Shown here: positions 51,331 through 61,051 of the stretch, piece by piece | Layout of the letters: each line of letters begins with the position of its first letter | Position numbering within the stretch: the first letter of the stretch is position 1 | Source of the DNA: a bacterium | Lineage (GTDB): Bacteria > Electryoneota > Electryoneia > Electryoneales > Electryoneaceae | DNA length: 64,000 nt | Direction: 5' to 3' | NCBI GenBank assembly: GCA_020444425.1 | Contig: JAHLLB010000001.1 | Span: 186,001-250,000, forward strand | Notes under the pieces: model-generated | Databases searched by the model: none | Seen by the model: only the letters and a program-made list of their open reading frames with translations | Told to the model about the DNA's origin: nothing | Translations under genes and position numbers: made by a program

Positions 51331-52568
51331 GACTGAGGAACCTCCACCAACTGCATGTGTACTACCTCGGAATCGCCGTCCCGGAAAATCTCAAAGTCCA
51401 GGACGTCACCCACGCGCAGGTCATGGTTTTTGAAGTACCGGTCCAGCGACCGGATGCTGGCGATCTTCACGCCGTTCACCGCCATAATGATATCACCGGG
51501 TAACATCCCGGCATCGTCCGCCGGACCGTCTGGCTCAATGCTCATAACGATGACACCCGCGAGCGACGGGTAGCGCAAACTATTCGCCACCGGCCAGTTA
51601 AGGTTGTCAATCACCATTCCGGTCCAGACTGCGTCATCGATTTCCGCTCGTGCCCGGAGGTTATCGACAACGTGCAGGACGGTTGGCGCCGGGATCGCGA
51701 AACCAATACCGATGGAACCCGTTGATCCGTCTCCGCCGGTGAAGATAAACGTGTTCACCCCGATGACCACACTTTCGGTGTTGATCAATGGCCCGCCGGA
51801 ATTGCCCGGGTTAATCGCGGCGTCGGTCTGGATCATGTCGGTGTACTGGCGGCCATCTTCCTGGCGGTTGAACGTGCGCCCCAGTGCGGACACGACGCCG
51901 ACAGACACACTCGGCTGGTCGTTCACCTTGAACAGCCCGAACGGGTTGCCGATCGACATCACCCACTCGCCAACAAGCAGATCTTCCTCGTCCGCCACCC
52001 GCAGCCACGGCAGATCCTTGCCGTTGACCTTCAGCAATGCGATATCGGTGTCGTAATCCGTGCCCAGCACTTCGGCGACGAAGGTGCGGCCGTCGTTTAA
52101 TGCGACGATGATCGAGTCGGCATCATTGACCACGTGTTCGTTGGTGACGACGTAGCCGTCCGGCGCGATAATGAAGCCGGAGCCGTAGTTCTCGATCTGC
52201 CGCTCATAAATCCGCTGCGGAAAGAAGCGGAAGAAGCGCTGGTAGAACGGATCGTCCGCCATCGGACTGCGTTGCCGTACGGTCCGTGTCTTGGTAACGG
52301 TAATTCCGACCACCGCCGGGGACGCCTTGCGTATCGCTTCGGTGATTTCGGTCCGGCGGCCGACCTCGTGAACCTCCGGCAGCTCCTGCGAGACATGTTC
52401 ATCGCGGAGCGTATCCGGAAGCTCGATCTGCTGCGAGATTTCCTCGACGGCAGACGGTCCTCGTTCCCATCGGGTGCGCTCGATTTCCATCCCCGTCCAC
52501 AACAAGCCGACGGCGAATGCACCGAACACAAACCCGAAGAGAAACCAGCGCCAGACTTTACTCTTCAA
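51327..52568 (-). CDS. HtrA/Deg-family periplasmic serine protease with one PDZ domain
   Basis: TTG 52568 is the start, with AGAAGGGG seven bases upstream inside the end of the transaldolase gene; 413 residues. An N-terminal membrane anchor (FLFGFVFGAFAVGLLWTG) leads to a trypsin-like domain with triad His145 (VTNEHVV), Asp175 (YDTDIALLK) and Ser257 (GNSGGPL). A single PDZ domain follows (about 325-405, AGVIVMSIEPDGPADDAGML). It resembles DegS/HtrA-type quality-control proteases of the inner membrane. Overlap with purB is unusual for a protease gene. Confidence 0.92.
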   Translation of the reverse strand: MKSKVWRWFLFGFVFGAFAVGLLWTGMEIERTRWERGPSAVEEISQQIELPDTLRDEHVSQELPEVHEVGRRTEITEAIRKASPAVVGITVTKTRTVRQRSPMADDPFYQRFFRFFPQRIYERQIENYGSGFIIAPDGYVVTNEHVVNDADSIIVALNDGRTFVAEVLGTDYDTDIALLKVNGKDLPWLRVADEEDLLVGEWVMSIGNPFGLFKVNDQPSVSVGVVSALGRTFNRQEDGRQYTDMIQTDAAINPGNSGGPLINTESVVIGVNTFIFTGGDGSTGSIGIGFAIPAPTVLHVVDNLRARAEIDDAVWTGMVIDNLNWPVANSLRYPSLAGVIVMSIEPDGPADDAGMLPGDIIMAVNGVKIASIRSLDRYFKNHDLRVGDVLDFEIFRDGDSEVVHMQLVEVPQS

Positions 52569-52572
52569 CCGT

Positions 52573-53223
52573 TTACCCCTTCTGCGGAGTCTTCTTCGCG
52601 TCCGCGAGGAATTTTTGCAGACCGATATCGGTCAACGGATGCTTCATCAACTGCTTGATCACGCCGAACGGCACAGTGGCAACGTCCGCCCCCATGCGGG
52701 CAGATTCAACCAGGTGGATCGGGTTACGCACGCTGGCGACGAGAACTTCCGTCTCGAACATGTAGTTCGAATAGATCTGCACGATCGTGTCAATCAGCTC
52801 CATTCCGTCCTGGCTGATGTCGTCCAGCCGTCCGACAAACGGGCTGATGTATGCCGCGCCCGCCTTGGCGGCAAGCATCGCCTGCATCGGCGAGAAACAC
52901 AGCGTGTTGTTCACCTTGATGCCCTGATCGGAAAGCGTCTTGGTCGCTTTAAGGCCGTCCAGGATCAACGGGATCTTGATCACGACGTTATCGCCATACT
53001 TCATCAGCTCTTCGGCTTCACGGATCATCCCGTCGTAATCGGTCGCGAGCACTTCCAGCGACACCGGACCGTCAACCATCTCGACGATTTCCTGCGCGAC
53101 CTCCTCAAAGGTACGGCCGGTCTTGGCGACGAGGGACGGGTTGGTGGTGACGCCGTCCAGCACGCCCATGTCCTTCGCTTCCTGAATCTCTCGAATGTCC
53201 GCCGAATCGATGAACAGCTTCAT
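52573..53223 (-). CDS. tal: Transaldolase (fructose-6-phosphate aldolase-like, TalC type)
   Basis: The conserved start [13 protein letters not shown] at ATG 53223 (GAGGAAGC upstream) gives 216 residues; the track adds 36 spurious ones. The Schiff-base lysine is Lys83 in VVIKIPL; also [25 protein letters not shown] and [18 protein letters not shown]. Subfamily members act as transaldolase in the pentose phosphate pathway or as fructose-6-phosphate aldolase; sequence alone does not decide. It lies between truA and the HtrA gene. Confidence 0.93.
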   Translation of the reverse strand: MKLFIDSADIREIQEAKDMGVLDGVTTNPSLVAKTGRTFEEVAQEIVEMVDGPVSLEVLATDYDGMIREAEELMKYGDNVVIKIPLILDGLKATKTLSDQGIKVNNTLCFSPMQAMLAAKAGAAYISPFVGRLDDISQDGMELIDTIVQIYSNYMFETEVLVASVRNPIHLVESARMGADVATVPFGVIKQLMKHPLTDIGLQKFLADAKKTPQKG

Positions 53224-53303
53224 CTGCTTCCTCAAGGCTAAGGTGGATCTGTCAGGTTCAAGTCTTTCCCGCCATTCGGCGTCAGAAAGAGCTAAAATAC
53301 GCA

Positions 53304-54092
53304 TCAGGGTTGAGCAAGATAGCCGTTCCACAGAGAGGCCGGGGGTTGATCGAGACGGTCATCGTCGTCATACACAACCCGCAGCAGGGCCAATCCCTGC
53401 GGTGGCGCCGGGGGCGGCACCCGCCCCTCCGCCTCGTTCAACGCGGCATTCAGTGGTTCAGGCTCTGCTGTCCCGCTCGCCAGCGCGACAATCGCGCCGG
53501 TCAAGGTTCGTACCAGCCGCCGGATGAACCGGTCGGCCTCGATGATCATCACCCAGCCGAAGGCGTCTTCCCGCCATTCGATGCGGCGCACATCGCAGAC
53601 GGTGCTCTCATCGGCTTCCGGGCTGGTCGCATACGCACGGAAATCGTGTTCGCCAAGAAACAGGGCGGACGCCTCGTCCAGCTTCGCCGGGTCGAATCGT
53701 GTGTCAATCGCCCAACCGTACCGTCTCAGGTACAGGTCCGGCGTGCGCAGCAGGCGGTACGCATAGGTCCGGCCCCGTGCGTCGAACCGGGCGTGGAAAT
53801 CGTCTGCGACTGTCCGTGCCCGCCAGACGTGCACATCGTCCGGCAGCAGCGAATTCATCGCCTTGACGATGACCGCGTCCTCACGCTCGACTGGCGCGTC
53901 GTAATGAATCACCTGCATCACAGCGTGTACACCCGCGTCCGTACGGCCGGAGGCATAGGTACGCGTTTCAATCCCACCATGGAGCTGCGTCAGCGCCGTC
54001 TCGACCTCGCCCTGGATGGTGCGACCGGTCGGCTGAATCTGCCAGCCGAGGAAGTCGGTGCCATCGTAGGAAAGGTTGAGCCGAACGCGCAT
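53304..54092 (-). CDS. truA: tRNA pseudouridine(38-40) synthase
   Basis: The 262-residue protein begins [20 protein letters not shown] (ATG 54092). The catalytic Asp52 lies in [28 protein letters not shown] and [15 protein letters not shown] complete the family pattern. It isomerises uridines 38-40 in the anticodon stem. It is about 55 bp downstream of ecfT and 80 bp upstream of tal. Confidence 0.96.
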   Translation of the reverse strand: MRVRLNLSYDGTDFLGWQIQPTGRTIQGEVETALTQLHGGIETRTYASGRTDAGVHAVMQVIHYDAPVEREDAVIVKAMNSLLPDDVHVWRARTVADDFHARFDARGRTYAYRLLRTPDLYLRRYGWAIDTRFDPAKLDEASALFLGEHDFRAYATSPEADESTVCDVRRIEWREDAFGWVMIIEADRFIRRLVRTLTGAIVALASGTAEPEPLNAALNEAEGRVPPPAPPQGLALLRVVYDDDDRLDQPPASLWNGYLAQP

Positions 54093-54147
54093 TGGGCAGG
54101 GTGCTCCAGTTACCGCAGGTCAGAGGGAAGATAACCGCAATCTCGAG

Positions 54148-54966
54148 TCAGGCAAGTGCCGCGAGCACCCCCCACAGCGCCAGCGGCAGCAGCGACGCCA
54201 GTGTGATCGCAGTGTCCGCACCGCGCCAGTCGGAGAGCCCGTACCGTGTTCGCACCGCACGCGGGTCATACCCGCGCAGAACCAGCGTCTCTGCCAGATC
54301 ATCCGCCCGGCGGAGTGCATTTGCCAACAGCGGGATGAACAGCGGAATCCACGCCTTCACGCGCGATAGAATGCCCTTGCCCGGATCCCAGCCCCGTGCG
54401 CGAAGTGCCTTGCGCAAGGTGAGCGCCTCCTCGTACAACGTCGGCACGAAGCGTAGCGTCATCCCGAGCAGCAGGGAAAATGATCCGACCGGAACGTTCA
54501 ATCTCGCCAGCGGAGACAACAGCACGTCCATCGCGCGGATCGCTTCCAAAGCCGTGACCGCCAGCGACAGCGTCACACCGAGCAGCACCAGCGCGGATAG
54601 CCGTCCCGCGAGCAACCCGCCGTTGATCAACCCTTCTCGTGTGAGATTCCACTCGAGTCCGGGGACTGTCCACAAGATGTGGCCGGGTGTGGTGAACGCG
54701 TGCAGCAGCAGCGTCAAGCCCAGCATCCACGCGACCGCGACCAGCCCCAGCGCCAGCCGGGCGAGCGGTGGTCTGCCAGCGTAGACGTAGCCGCCAATAA
54801 ACACCGCGACCAGCGTCAGACCCCACCCCAGCGGCAGCATCACCGTCTGGACGATGAGCAGCAGACCCACGAGCAAACGGGCTCGCGGGTCGAAACGTTT
54901 CAGCGGAGCGGTCGCGTTGTCCAGCGCGACAGCCTCCCCGGCCGATGTGGCGGTGACCTCACTCAC
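54148..54966 (-). CDS. ecfT: Energy-coupling factor transporter transmembrane protein EcfT
   Basis: The true start is GTG 54966, which overlaps the preceding stop by eight bases; the track's 391-residue ORF begins deep inside that gene. The resulting 272 residues are normal for EcfT/CbiQ. Several transmembrane helices are followed by the two coupling motifs ALRARGWDP and TLVLRGYDP, which bind the ATPases. It links EcfA/EcfA' to a substrate-binding S protein for vitamin or metal uptake. No EcfA or S component is in the window; since a riboflavin operon is nearby, an FMN-precursor system is conceivable but unproven. Confidence 0.85.
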   Translation of the reverse strand: MSEVTATSAGEAVALDNATAPLKRFDPRARLLVGLLLIVQTVMLPLGWGLTLVAVFIGGYVYAGRPPLARLALGLVAVAWMLGLTLLLHAFTTPGHILWTVPGLEWNLTREGLINGGLLAGRLSALVLLGVTLSLAVTALEAIRAMDVLLSPLARLNVPVGSFSLLLGMTLRFVPTLYEEALTLRKALRARGWDPGKGILSRVKAWIPLFIPLLANALRRADDLAETLVLRGYDPRAVRTRYGLSDWRGADTAITLASLLPLALWGVLAALA

Positions 54967-57301
54967 GGACAACGGCAACCTTTCCGGTTTTGCTCGAACC
55001 GTCCGGTCCGGTGACGACGACATAGTAGACGCCGCTGCCGACAAACTCGCCGTCCTCGTTGCGACCGTCCCAGCCTTCTGCGGACGCCTCGGTGAAGTCA
55101 ATGGTGCGCACCAGGCGTCCCGATAGTGTGAAGAACCGGATGTCAGCATCCGCCACCAGGCTTGCACTGCCGAAACGCAGCCGGTCAGACGATTTCCCGA
55201 CCAGGAACGGTTGCGGTGCGACCTCAATATCGCCCAACTCATCCGCAAAATCACGGTAGGGTGTGGTGACGACGGACAGCCCGATATTTGTACCGACGTA
55301 CATCTTACCCGTTCTGGAATCAATCGTCAGCGCGGTGATCTGGTTGTCCACCAGCCCGCTCGGGTAGGCGCCTTCCTCGGTGGTGTAGTGCTCAATCCAG
55401 GTAAAGCGGTCACGTCCGAGCACGCCGATCCCGAAGTCGGTTCCGACCCAGATCTGGTCCAGCGGATCGATCTCCAGTGCGGTGATCGACTCACCCAGCG
55501 CACCGTAGACACGCGTGAAAACGACGTTATCGGCGGGCAAATTCGTGTCGATGTAGAAGAGCCCTTCCGGTGTGCCCAGCCACAGCAGCCCGTCTGCGCT
55601 CATCTTCATGTCGTTGACATGATCGTAATCTGCACCATCACCCGTGGAGTAATACTTGAACTCGTCATCCTCGGTGTATTCCGGGGTGCCGTTCGGGTTG
55701 AACATGATCAAGGGATAATCCGCTTCGGCACGCAGGGAGGCGATCCACAACCGGCCCTGGCTGTCCATTTCCATCACGCTGACATCGGTGGAATACATCC
55801 CTTGCTGCGGTCCGAAGCGCACCCAGTCGTTCATGTCCCAGCTGTCCGGACCTTGAAAGAACCATCGTTCCGGGATGTAGACCAGCGTGCTGTCGTTGAA
55901 GGCTGCCATATTCCCCGCCCACAACCCACCGCTGGGGTCTTTTTCAAAGCCGTTGACGACGACGTAGTTGTTCGGCGGCATACCCACTGGGGAGAATTCC
56001 GACGTGGTCGCGTCCAACACGATCAGGGTGTCGGTCCCTTCCACGGACGGGCGAATGTAGTAAACACCGTTACCCCACGTCCCGATCCACGTTCCGCCAT
56101 AGGCGTCGAAGTCAATCGCCGTCATTGCAGTGGATTGGCCCCATGCGCCTTGCGGGTTGTTCGCTTCGGCGTAGGGGTACCATGTACCATCTGACAGACG
56201 ATAAACGCCGCCGATTCGCGAACTACGCGCTGCCAACCAGACATCGCCGTTCGGTGAGGTGTCAAGGCGCAGGACTTGATCGCCGCCGGGGGAATTCGGC
56301 AGGTAGTAGGTGTAGTTGTCACCATCCCAGCTGACAATGCCGCCGAAGTACTCGAGGTTGGTGTCGATCGCGCCCCAGACGAGATCATCCTGCACAGCCA
56401 GCGCCCAGAACTTGGCAGTGTAGTTTTCATTGACCAGCCCGAAATCGCTGTTGCCCGGGCCTTTGCTGAACAAACCGCCGCCCCGTCCGGCATAAAGGGT
56501 GCCATCAGACATCGCGGTCAGATCATAAATGCCGCGGGTGCTGGTGAATGCGTCGAACGAACTGCCATTCCACTTGAACATGTCGCCTAAGTAGTAAGCG
56601 AAATACAGCTCGCCCTGAATGACCTTGAGGAATTGGACCCCATCGGTCTCAATCCCGGGCAGGATGTCCTGGTTGCCGAAGATGTCCCAGACGTTCACAT
56701 CGAGCAGATTCGCATCCAGATCCGCCCGGGCGATGCCGCGGCTGCTGGCGACAAATACGTCTCCATCCAGGATTGCGATGTCGGTGATCTCGGTCGGACG
56801 TGACCAACTGGCGAATCCGCGGTAGGTTTCCAGCACCACCCACAGGTCTTCATTTTCGAAACGCTCGAGACGGGACAGCCCCTGGCTGGTGCCGACAAAG
56901 ATGCGACCGTTCGAGATGTGGATGTCGTTGATGCCTTCGACCGACTGGTCATTGTAGAAATCGCGCAGCGTAAACACGACATCCTTGTCAACCGGGTCCA
57001 GAATGTCGATGCCGCCGTTGGTATGCCCAATCCACAAATAGCCAGTGCTGGAATCATACTCGATGTCGGTGAGGAAGTTGGAAAACAGGCCGTCGTCAAT
57101 GTTCAGCACCTCGAGCGCCTGAGTTTCCGGGTCGACGTGCAGTAGCCCGCCTTCGGACGAGGCCCAGATGTCATCATTGGCAACGAGGATGTGTTCCGGC
57201 CGCCAGCCAGAGGTGATCGTTTCCCAGTGTTCTGCGTGGGCAGAGCTCACCAGCAACAGCAGCATGGTGATAAGGACGATGAGAGAGAGATGAGATTTCA
57301 T
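54959..57301 (-). CDS. Secreted two-propeller protein, PorZ-like, with C-terminal sorting domain
   Basis: ATG 57301 (GAGGAG upstream) starts a 780-residue protein with a signal peptide (LLLLVSSAHA). It contains many two-component-regulator-propeller blades with the G-x-(L/I)W-(V/L/I)-G-T pattern: LWIGHTNGGIDIL, LWLGTPEGLFYID, IWVGTDFGIGVLG and MYVGTNIGLSVV. These form two seven-bladed propellers. A C-terminal domain (DIRFFTLSGRLVRTIDFTE, GSGVYYVVVTGPDG) resembles the type IX signal. This is the layout of PorZ, a surface part of the type IX attachment complex. Propeller proteins of other function look similar. Confidence 0.8.
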   Translation of the reverse strand: MKSHLSLIVLITMLLLLVSSAHAEHWETITSGWRPEHILVANDDIWASSEGGLLHVDPETQALEVLNIDDGLFSNFLTDIEYDSSTGYLWIGHTNGGIDILDPVDKDVVFTLRDFYNDQSVEGINDIHISNGRIFVGTSQGLSRLERFENEDLWVVLETYRGFASWSRPTEITDIAILDGDVFVASSRGIARADLDANLLDVNVWDIFGNQDILPGIETDGVQFLKVIQGELYFAYYLGDMFKWNGSSFDAFTSTRGIYDLTAMSDGTLYAGRGGGLFSKGPGNSDFGLVNENYTAKFWALAVQDDLVWGAIDTNLEYFGGIVSWDGDNYTYYLPNSPGGDQVLRLDTSPNGDVWLAARSSRIGGVYRLSDGTWYPYAEANNPQGAWGQSTAMTAIDFDAYGGTWIGTWGNGVYYIRPSVEGTDTLIVLDATTSEFSPVGMPPNNYVVVNGFEKDPSGGLWAGNMAAFNDSTLVYIPERWFFQGPDSWDMNDWVRFGPQQGMYSTDVSVMEMDSQGRLWIASLRAEADYPLIMFNPNGTPEYTEDDEFKYYSTGDGADYDHVNDMKMSADGLLWLGTPEGLFYIDTNLPADNVVFTRVYGALGESITALEIDPLDQIWVGTDFGIGVLGRDRFTWIEHYTTEEGAYPSGLVDNQITALTIDSRTGKMYVGTNIGLSVVTTPYRDFADELGDIEVAPQPFLVGKSSDRLRFGSASLVADADIRFFTLSGRLVRTIDFTEASAEGWDGRNEDGEFVGSGVYYVVVTGPDGSSKTGKVAVVRE

Positions 57302-57371
57302 GCCGCGCAAGCTCCTCGCTGATCGTTCAACGTGAGTGTTCTGAGGATGCACCGGGCGGCCGTGGTATGCC

Positions 57372-57845
57372 TTACAACTTCGCCAATTTGCCGTACAGGT
57401 TCGCCATTTCGACGGCGGTCTGTGCGGCGTTGAAACCACGGTTGCCGGCCTTGGTGCCCGCGCGTTCGATCGCCTGTTCGATGGTTTCGGCGGTCAAGAT
57501 ACCGAAGATCACCGGAATCTGGCCTTCCATCGCGGTCTGCGCCAGCCCCTTCGTCACCTCAGCAGCAACGAGATCGTAGTGCGATGTCGCACCGCGAATC
57601 AACGCGCCAATGCCAATGACGGCGTCCACCTTGCCACTCTTCGCAAGACGGCGGGCGACTCCCGGAATCTCGAAGGATCCCGGCACCCAGGCGACAGTCA
57701 CGTCGTCCTCGGACCCACCCATGCGGCGAATGGCGTCCAACGCACCATCCAGCAGCTTGTTGGTGATGAACTCGTTGAATCGGCTGACCACGATGCCGAA
57801 GCGTAAGCCCTTGGCATCCAGTACACCCTCTATCACCTGCGGCAT
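57372..57845 (-). CDS. ribH: 6,7-dimethyl-8-ribityllumazine synthase
   Basis: ATG 57845 (GGAG seven bases upstream) is better than ATG 57851; 157 residues. Motifs [52 protein letters not shown] with the catalytic His, and [20 protein letters not shown] are all present. It condenses the product of RibA/RibD with dihydroxybutanone phosphate. It is separated from ribBA by a GT-C gene and a REP array, so it may use its own promoter. It ends 70 bp before the propeller gene. Confidence 0.96.
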   Translation of the reverse strand: MPQVIEGVLDAKGLRFGIVVSRFNEFITNKLLDGALDAIRRMGGSEDDVTVAWVPGSFEIPGVARRLAKSGKVDAVIGIGALIRGATSHYDLVAAEVTKGLAQTAMEGQIPVIFGILTAETIEQAIERAGTKAGNRGFNAAQTAVEMANLYGKLAKL

Positions 57846-58011
57846 GAACATTCTCCGTGATGTTCCCGAACTCCGCCGGAGCGGAACGGTATCCTGGTTA
57901 ACTTACACGTCTGAGCCCGCCATCCCAAACGGTTTGACGGAGCCATCCACCCTCTACCCTGCCTCTCTCTTGCAGTCGTCTCACGTGTCACAAGTGCTTC
58001 TTCACAAATGC

Positions 58012-58197
58012 CCTCGGGCTTTAGCCCGGGATTTGCTGGAACTCACAAACTTCACCGCACTCGACGACCTCGGACTTCAGTCCGGGATGATCCTTTTCTC
58101 AAACTACCACCGAACCTCATGCCCTCGGGCTTTAGCCCGGGATTTGCTGGAACTCACAAACTTCACCGCACTCGACGACCTCGGACTTCAGTCCGGG
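58012..58197. repeat. Tandem duplication of an 85-bp REPIN-like unit
   Basis: Each unit starts ATGCCCTCGGGCTTTAGCCC, ends with the CCTCGGACTTCAGTCCGGG palindrome and GATGATCC, and the two copies begin at 58008 and 58119, 111 bp apart. The palindromes lie at 58012-58030, 58068-58086, 58123-58141 and 58179-58197. The two copies look identical over about 85 bp, so the duplication is recent. A CACGGGCAC tag follows at 58226. The whole 57846-58246 gap has no supported gene. Confidence 0.93.
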
Positions 58198-58246
58198 ATG
58201 ATCCGCGTTTGCAAGCAAACACGGGCACGACAGGTTATTGGGCACG

Positions 58247-59455
58247 TCAGGTTGTTTTAGCGATCCGGTTTTGTCCGTTGTGCCCAAGCGAACTGCTCAG
58301 CACCAGCAACACCGCCGCCGGAAGCAGGATCGGCAGCAAGTACTTCTCCCAGTTCTGGTACGACAGCGGCAGCACAATGACATAACTGACAATCAACAGC
58401 AGCAGCCGTGAACCGGCACTGGTGAACCCTGCCCGAGATGCGTCCCAGTGAGACCATATCAGGTTGAACACAACGAGGCAACCCAACACGAACGCGACCA
58501 GCAGCACTCCCTGCACGATGAGATCTGGCAGCACCGTTCTCATTGCCTTGTGGGCCAGCCCGACGGTATCAATCCCCATCTGCGCCACCGTCACCTGCGA
58601 CGCCCTGACCGGAAACAGCAGGTAAAGCATGGCGGCGACCGGGATGATCCATACGGAACGTTTCGTCACCGGGATCGTCCTCCACCCCAGCAGCAGCAAC
58701 GGCGTGCTGTACACCACCAGCATCGCGATCAGCGTGGTGAACGTGTGCGGATTCCAGCGCAATGGTTCGTCCAGCGTCCATTTCGCCAGCACCGCCGGTG
58801 GACTCAATCCACCCCACTGCAGCATCAACAGCAGCAACGGAAGCATCGGCAGAACCGCTGCGATCAGCCACCGGACTCCTTGCCGTTTCTCACCACGCCA
58901 GAAACCCAGCAGCCCAATCAAGCCAGCGGCAAGCAGGAACGATACCGCGTATTGCCGTGTCAGCATTGCCAGCGCGGCAGTCACGATGAACCACAGCGGC
59001 CTGTCATTGAGCAATGCGAGGATCATCGCGAGCACAAACACCTGAAACAGCATGTCGGTGTAGATGAACGCGCCGGCGCCGGTGAAATACGGATTGACCA
59101 CCAGCCACGCAACGACCACCAGCGCCTGCCAGGCTTGCTTCGTAAACCGTCGCAGCACGATAAAACTCAGCAGCGACGCGATCCCAGCCACTAGCATCGA
59201 CAGCGGGCGCAGATTCGCCAGATCAGTGCCAAAGAGCCTGCCCCAGGCTGAGTACGCGACAAACGTCAGCGGCGGCACAACCTCGGGATAATCCCACTGC
59301 TCAACCTCACCGTGCGCAAACAGCAGAACCGTGTCGTAGAAGTGGCCCTCGTCGCCCCACGGCGGACGGTCCAGCCCACCGGTCGCGACGAGCAAGGCGC
59401 TCGCGGTCATGATCGGCAACAGGAACGCCGCCACCATCCACAGGGTCCGAGTCAC
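58247..59455 (-). CDS. GT-C-type integral membrane glycosyltransferase-like protein
   Basis: The 402-residue protein (GTG 59455; ATG 59437 is an alternative) has about ten transmembrane helices. The first periplasmic loop holds the acidic GT-C pair RPPWGDEGHFYDT and PEVVPPLTFVAYSAWGRLFG. Further features are FTGAGAFIYTDML, LTRQYAVSFLL and a C-terminal YQNWEKYLLPILL. This pattern is that of polyprenyl-phosphate sugar-dependent transferases (ArnT, GT39/GT83 or ALG10-like). Substrates are unknown. It lies between ribH and ribBA without an evident link to riboflavin. Confidence 0.7.
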   Translation of the reverse strand: MTRTLWMVAAFLLPIMTASALLVATGGLDRPPWGDEGHFYDTVLLFAHGEVEQWDYPEVVPPLTFVAYSAWGRLFGTDLANLRPLSMLVAGIASLLSFIVLRRFTKQAWQALVVVAWLVVNPYFTGAGAFIYTDMLFQVFVLAMILALLNDRPLWFIVTAALAMLTRQYAVSFLLAAGLIGLLGFWRGEKRQGVRWLIAAVLPMLPLLLLMLQWGGLSPPAVLAKWTLDEPLRWNPHTFTTLIAMLVVYSTPLLLLGWRTIPVTKRSVWIIPVAAMLYLLFPVRASQVTVAQMGIDTVGLAHKAMRTVLPDLIVQGVLLVAFVLGCLVVFNLIWSHWDASRAGFTSAGSRLLLLIVSYVIVLPLSYQNWEKYLLPILLPAAVLLVLSSSLGHNGQNRIAKTT

Positions 59456-59490
59456 GGTTCAGCCGTTGTCACAGGATTCAAGTGAGCTGA

Positions 59491-60792
59491 CTACGCGTTT
59501 TCGATCAAATGCCCCATCTTGTCCCGCTTGGTGCGCAGGTAGCCGAGGTTCTTCTCATTCGGCTTGATATCGATCGGTACCCGGTCGACCACTTCCAGCC
59601 CATACCCCTGCAGCCCGACGATCTTCTTCGGATTGTTGGTCATCAGCCGGATTTTGCACACGCCAAGATTCGAGAGAATCTGTGCTCCGACACCGTAGGT
59701 GCGCAGGTCCGCCGCGAATCCGAGCAACACATTCGCCTCGACGGTGTCGTGCCCCTGGTCCTGCAGCTTGTAGGCGTGCAGCTTGGCTTCGAGCCCGATG
59801 CCACGCCCCTCTTGCCGCATGTAGAGGAAGACGCCTTTGCCTTCCTGTTCGATCATCTCCAGCGCGCGGTCACGTTGCTCGCCGCAGTCGCAACGCTGGC
59901 TGCCGAGCACATCACCCGTAAGGCACTCGCTGTGGACACGGACCAGCACCGGTTCACCCGGTTCCCACGTGCCCTTCACCAACGCGACATGTTCCTTATT
60001 GTTACCCAATTCGCGGAAGTGAACGAGATTGAACTCACCGTGCTTGGACGGCAGCGGCACCTCGACCCGGCGTTCAACCAGGCGTTCGAAATGTCGGCGG
60101 TACTCGATCAGATCTTTGATCGTGTACATCCGAATGCCGGTCCGTTTGCTCATCTCGGTCAGTTCTGGAACGCGTGACATGCTGCCGTCGTCGTTCATGA
60201 TCTCGCAGATGACAGCCAGCGAGTTGAGTCCGGCGAGACGGGCCAGATCGGTGGATCCCTCGGTGTGTCCGGCACGGCGCAGCACGCCGCCATCCACCGC
60301 GATAATCGGGTGGATGTGGCCGGGGCGGGCGAAGTCTTCCGGACGCGAGGTCGGGTCGGCAGCCTTCAGCACAGTCGCGGCACGGTCGGGCGCGGAAATG
60401 CCGGTGGTTGTTACCCCGACGGCGTCGATGGTGATGGTGAAGTTGGTGCTGTGCAGCGCGGTGTTGTTCGACACCATCTGCTGCAGGTCGAGTTCGGCGG
60501 CACGTTTCGTATCCAGGGAGAGGCAGATCATCCCACGGCCTTCTTTCGCCATGAAGTTGATCGCTTCCGGGGTGATTTTCTCTGCCGCCATCACGAGGTC
60601 GCCCTCGTTTTCCCGGTCTTCGTCGTCCACGAGAATGATCATGCGGCCTTCGCGCATATCCTCGATGGCTTTCTCAATCGGGTGAAAGACGGTTTCGTTG
60701 ACTGAATTGGCAGCCTTGTTGTCAGCGGTGCCGTTTGTACTGGAATCGTGGCTCATGTCACGGTTCGTCTCGTTGTGAGTGTTCTCACTCAT
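59491..60792 (-). CDS. ribBA: Bifunctional 3,4-dihydroxy-2-butanone-4-phosphate synthase / GTP cyclohydrolase II
   Basis: ATG 60792 (GGGAG eight bases upstream) gives 433 residues; the track's start lies in simple-repeat DNA. After a Ser/Asn-rich leader, the RibB domain (about 35-230) has VDDEDRENEGDLVMAAEKI and RAGHTEGSTDLARLAGL. The RibA domain (about 235-430) has zinc cysteines in SECLTGDVLGSQRCDCGEQ, catalytic MRQEGRGIGLEAKL and LMTNNPKKIVGL. It makes both riboflavin precursors from ribulose-5-phosphate and GTP. It follows ribE after a 260-bp repeat-filled gap. Confidence 0.97.
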   Translation of the reverse strand: MSENTHNETNRDMSHDSSTNGTADNKAANSVNETVFHPIEKAIEDMREGRMIILVDDEDRENEGDLVMAAEKITPEAINFMAKEGRGMICLSLDTKRAAELDLQQMVSNNTALHSTNFTITIDAVGVTTTGISAPDRAATVLKAADPTSRPEDFARPGHIHPIIAVDGGVLRRAGHTEGSTDLARLAGLNSLAVICEIMNDDGSMSRVPELTEMSKRTGIRMYTIKDLIEYRRHFERLVERRVEVPLPSKHGEFNLVHFRELGNNKEHVALVKGTWEPGEPVLVRVHSECLTGDVLGSQRCDCGEQRDRALEMIEQEGKGVFLYMRQEGRGIGLEAKLHAYKLQDQGHDTVEANVLLGFAADLRTYGVGAQILSNLGVCKIRLMTNNPKKIVGLQGYGLEVVDRVPIDIKPNEKNLGYLRTKRDKMGHLIENA

Positions 60793-60904
60793 CCTGCCAC
60801 TCCCATGACTGTATCGTGAATCAAGCTGTCGTTGTGACTGTATCGTGGTAAAGCAGTTGCTGCTGTTTTGTTTGGCACGCCAAATTCGCGCCAGTTTTCT
60901 ATGC

Positions 60905-61045
60905 TGTGTGCCCGTGTGCCCGTGTGTCTGTGTGTCTGTGTGTCTGTGTGCCCCGACCAGCTTGCTGGTCGGGATTATCCGCTGTTCACCGTGCCCCTGA
61001 TGGCTGTGCCAGCAGGGATTATCCGCGTCCGCAAGCGGACACGGG
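60905..61045. repeat. GTGTGCCC simple tract and two REP-like elements with CACGGGCAC tag
   Basis: A (GTGTGCCC)/(GTGTGTCT) tract runs from 60905 to 60950. It is followed by GTGCCCCGACCAGCTTGCTG.. (60947-60982) and GTGCCCCTGATGGCTGTGCC.. (60991-61026), both ending GGGATTATCCGC. Then CGTCCGCAAGCGGACACGGG and a CACGGGCAC end the block. The second element is the copy of 32911-32946. The block occupies the gap between ribBA and ribE. Confidence 0.8.
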
Positions 61046-61051
61046 CACAAT

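Noticed and set aside
54967-55323. N-terminal 119 residues of the ORF-track EcfT
   Set aside because: They are the antisense-free alternate frame of the propeller gene's sorting domain; GTG 54966 gives a normal EcfT length.
57610-58260. 216-residue plus ORF across ribH and the REP array
   Set aside because: Antisense to ribH and then the translation of duplicated palindromes (repeated CPRALARDLLELTNF).
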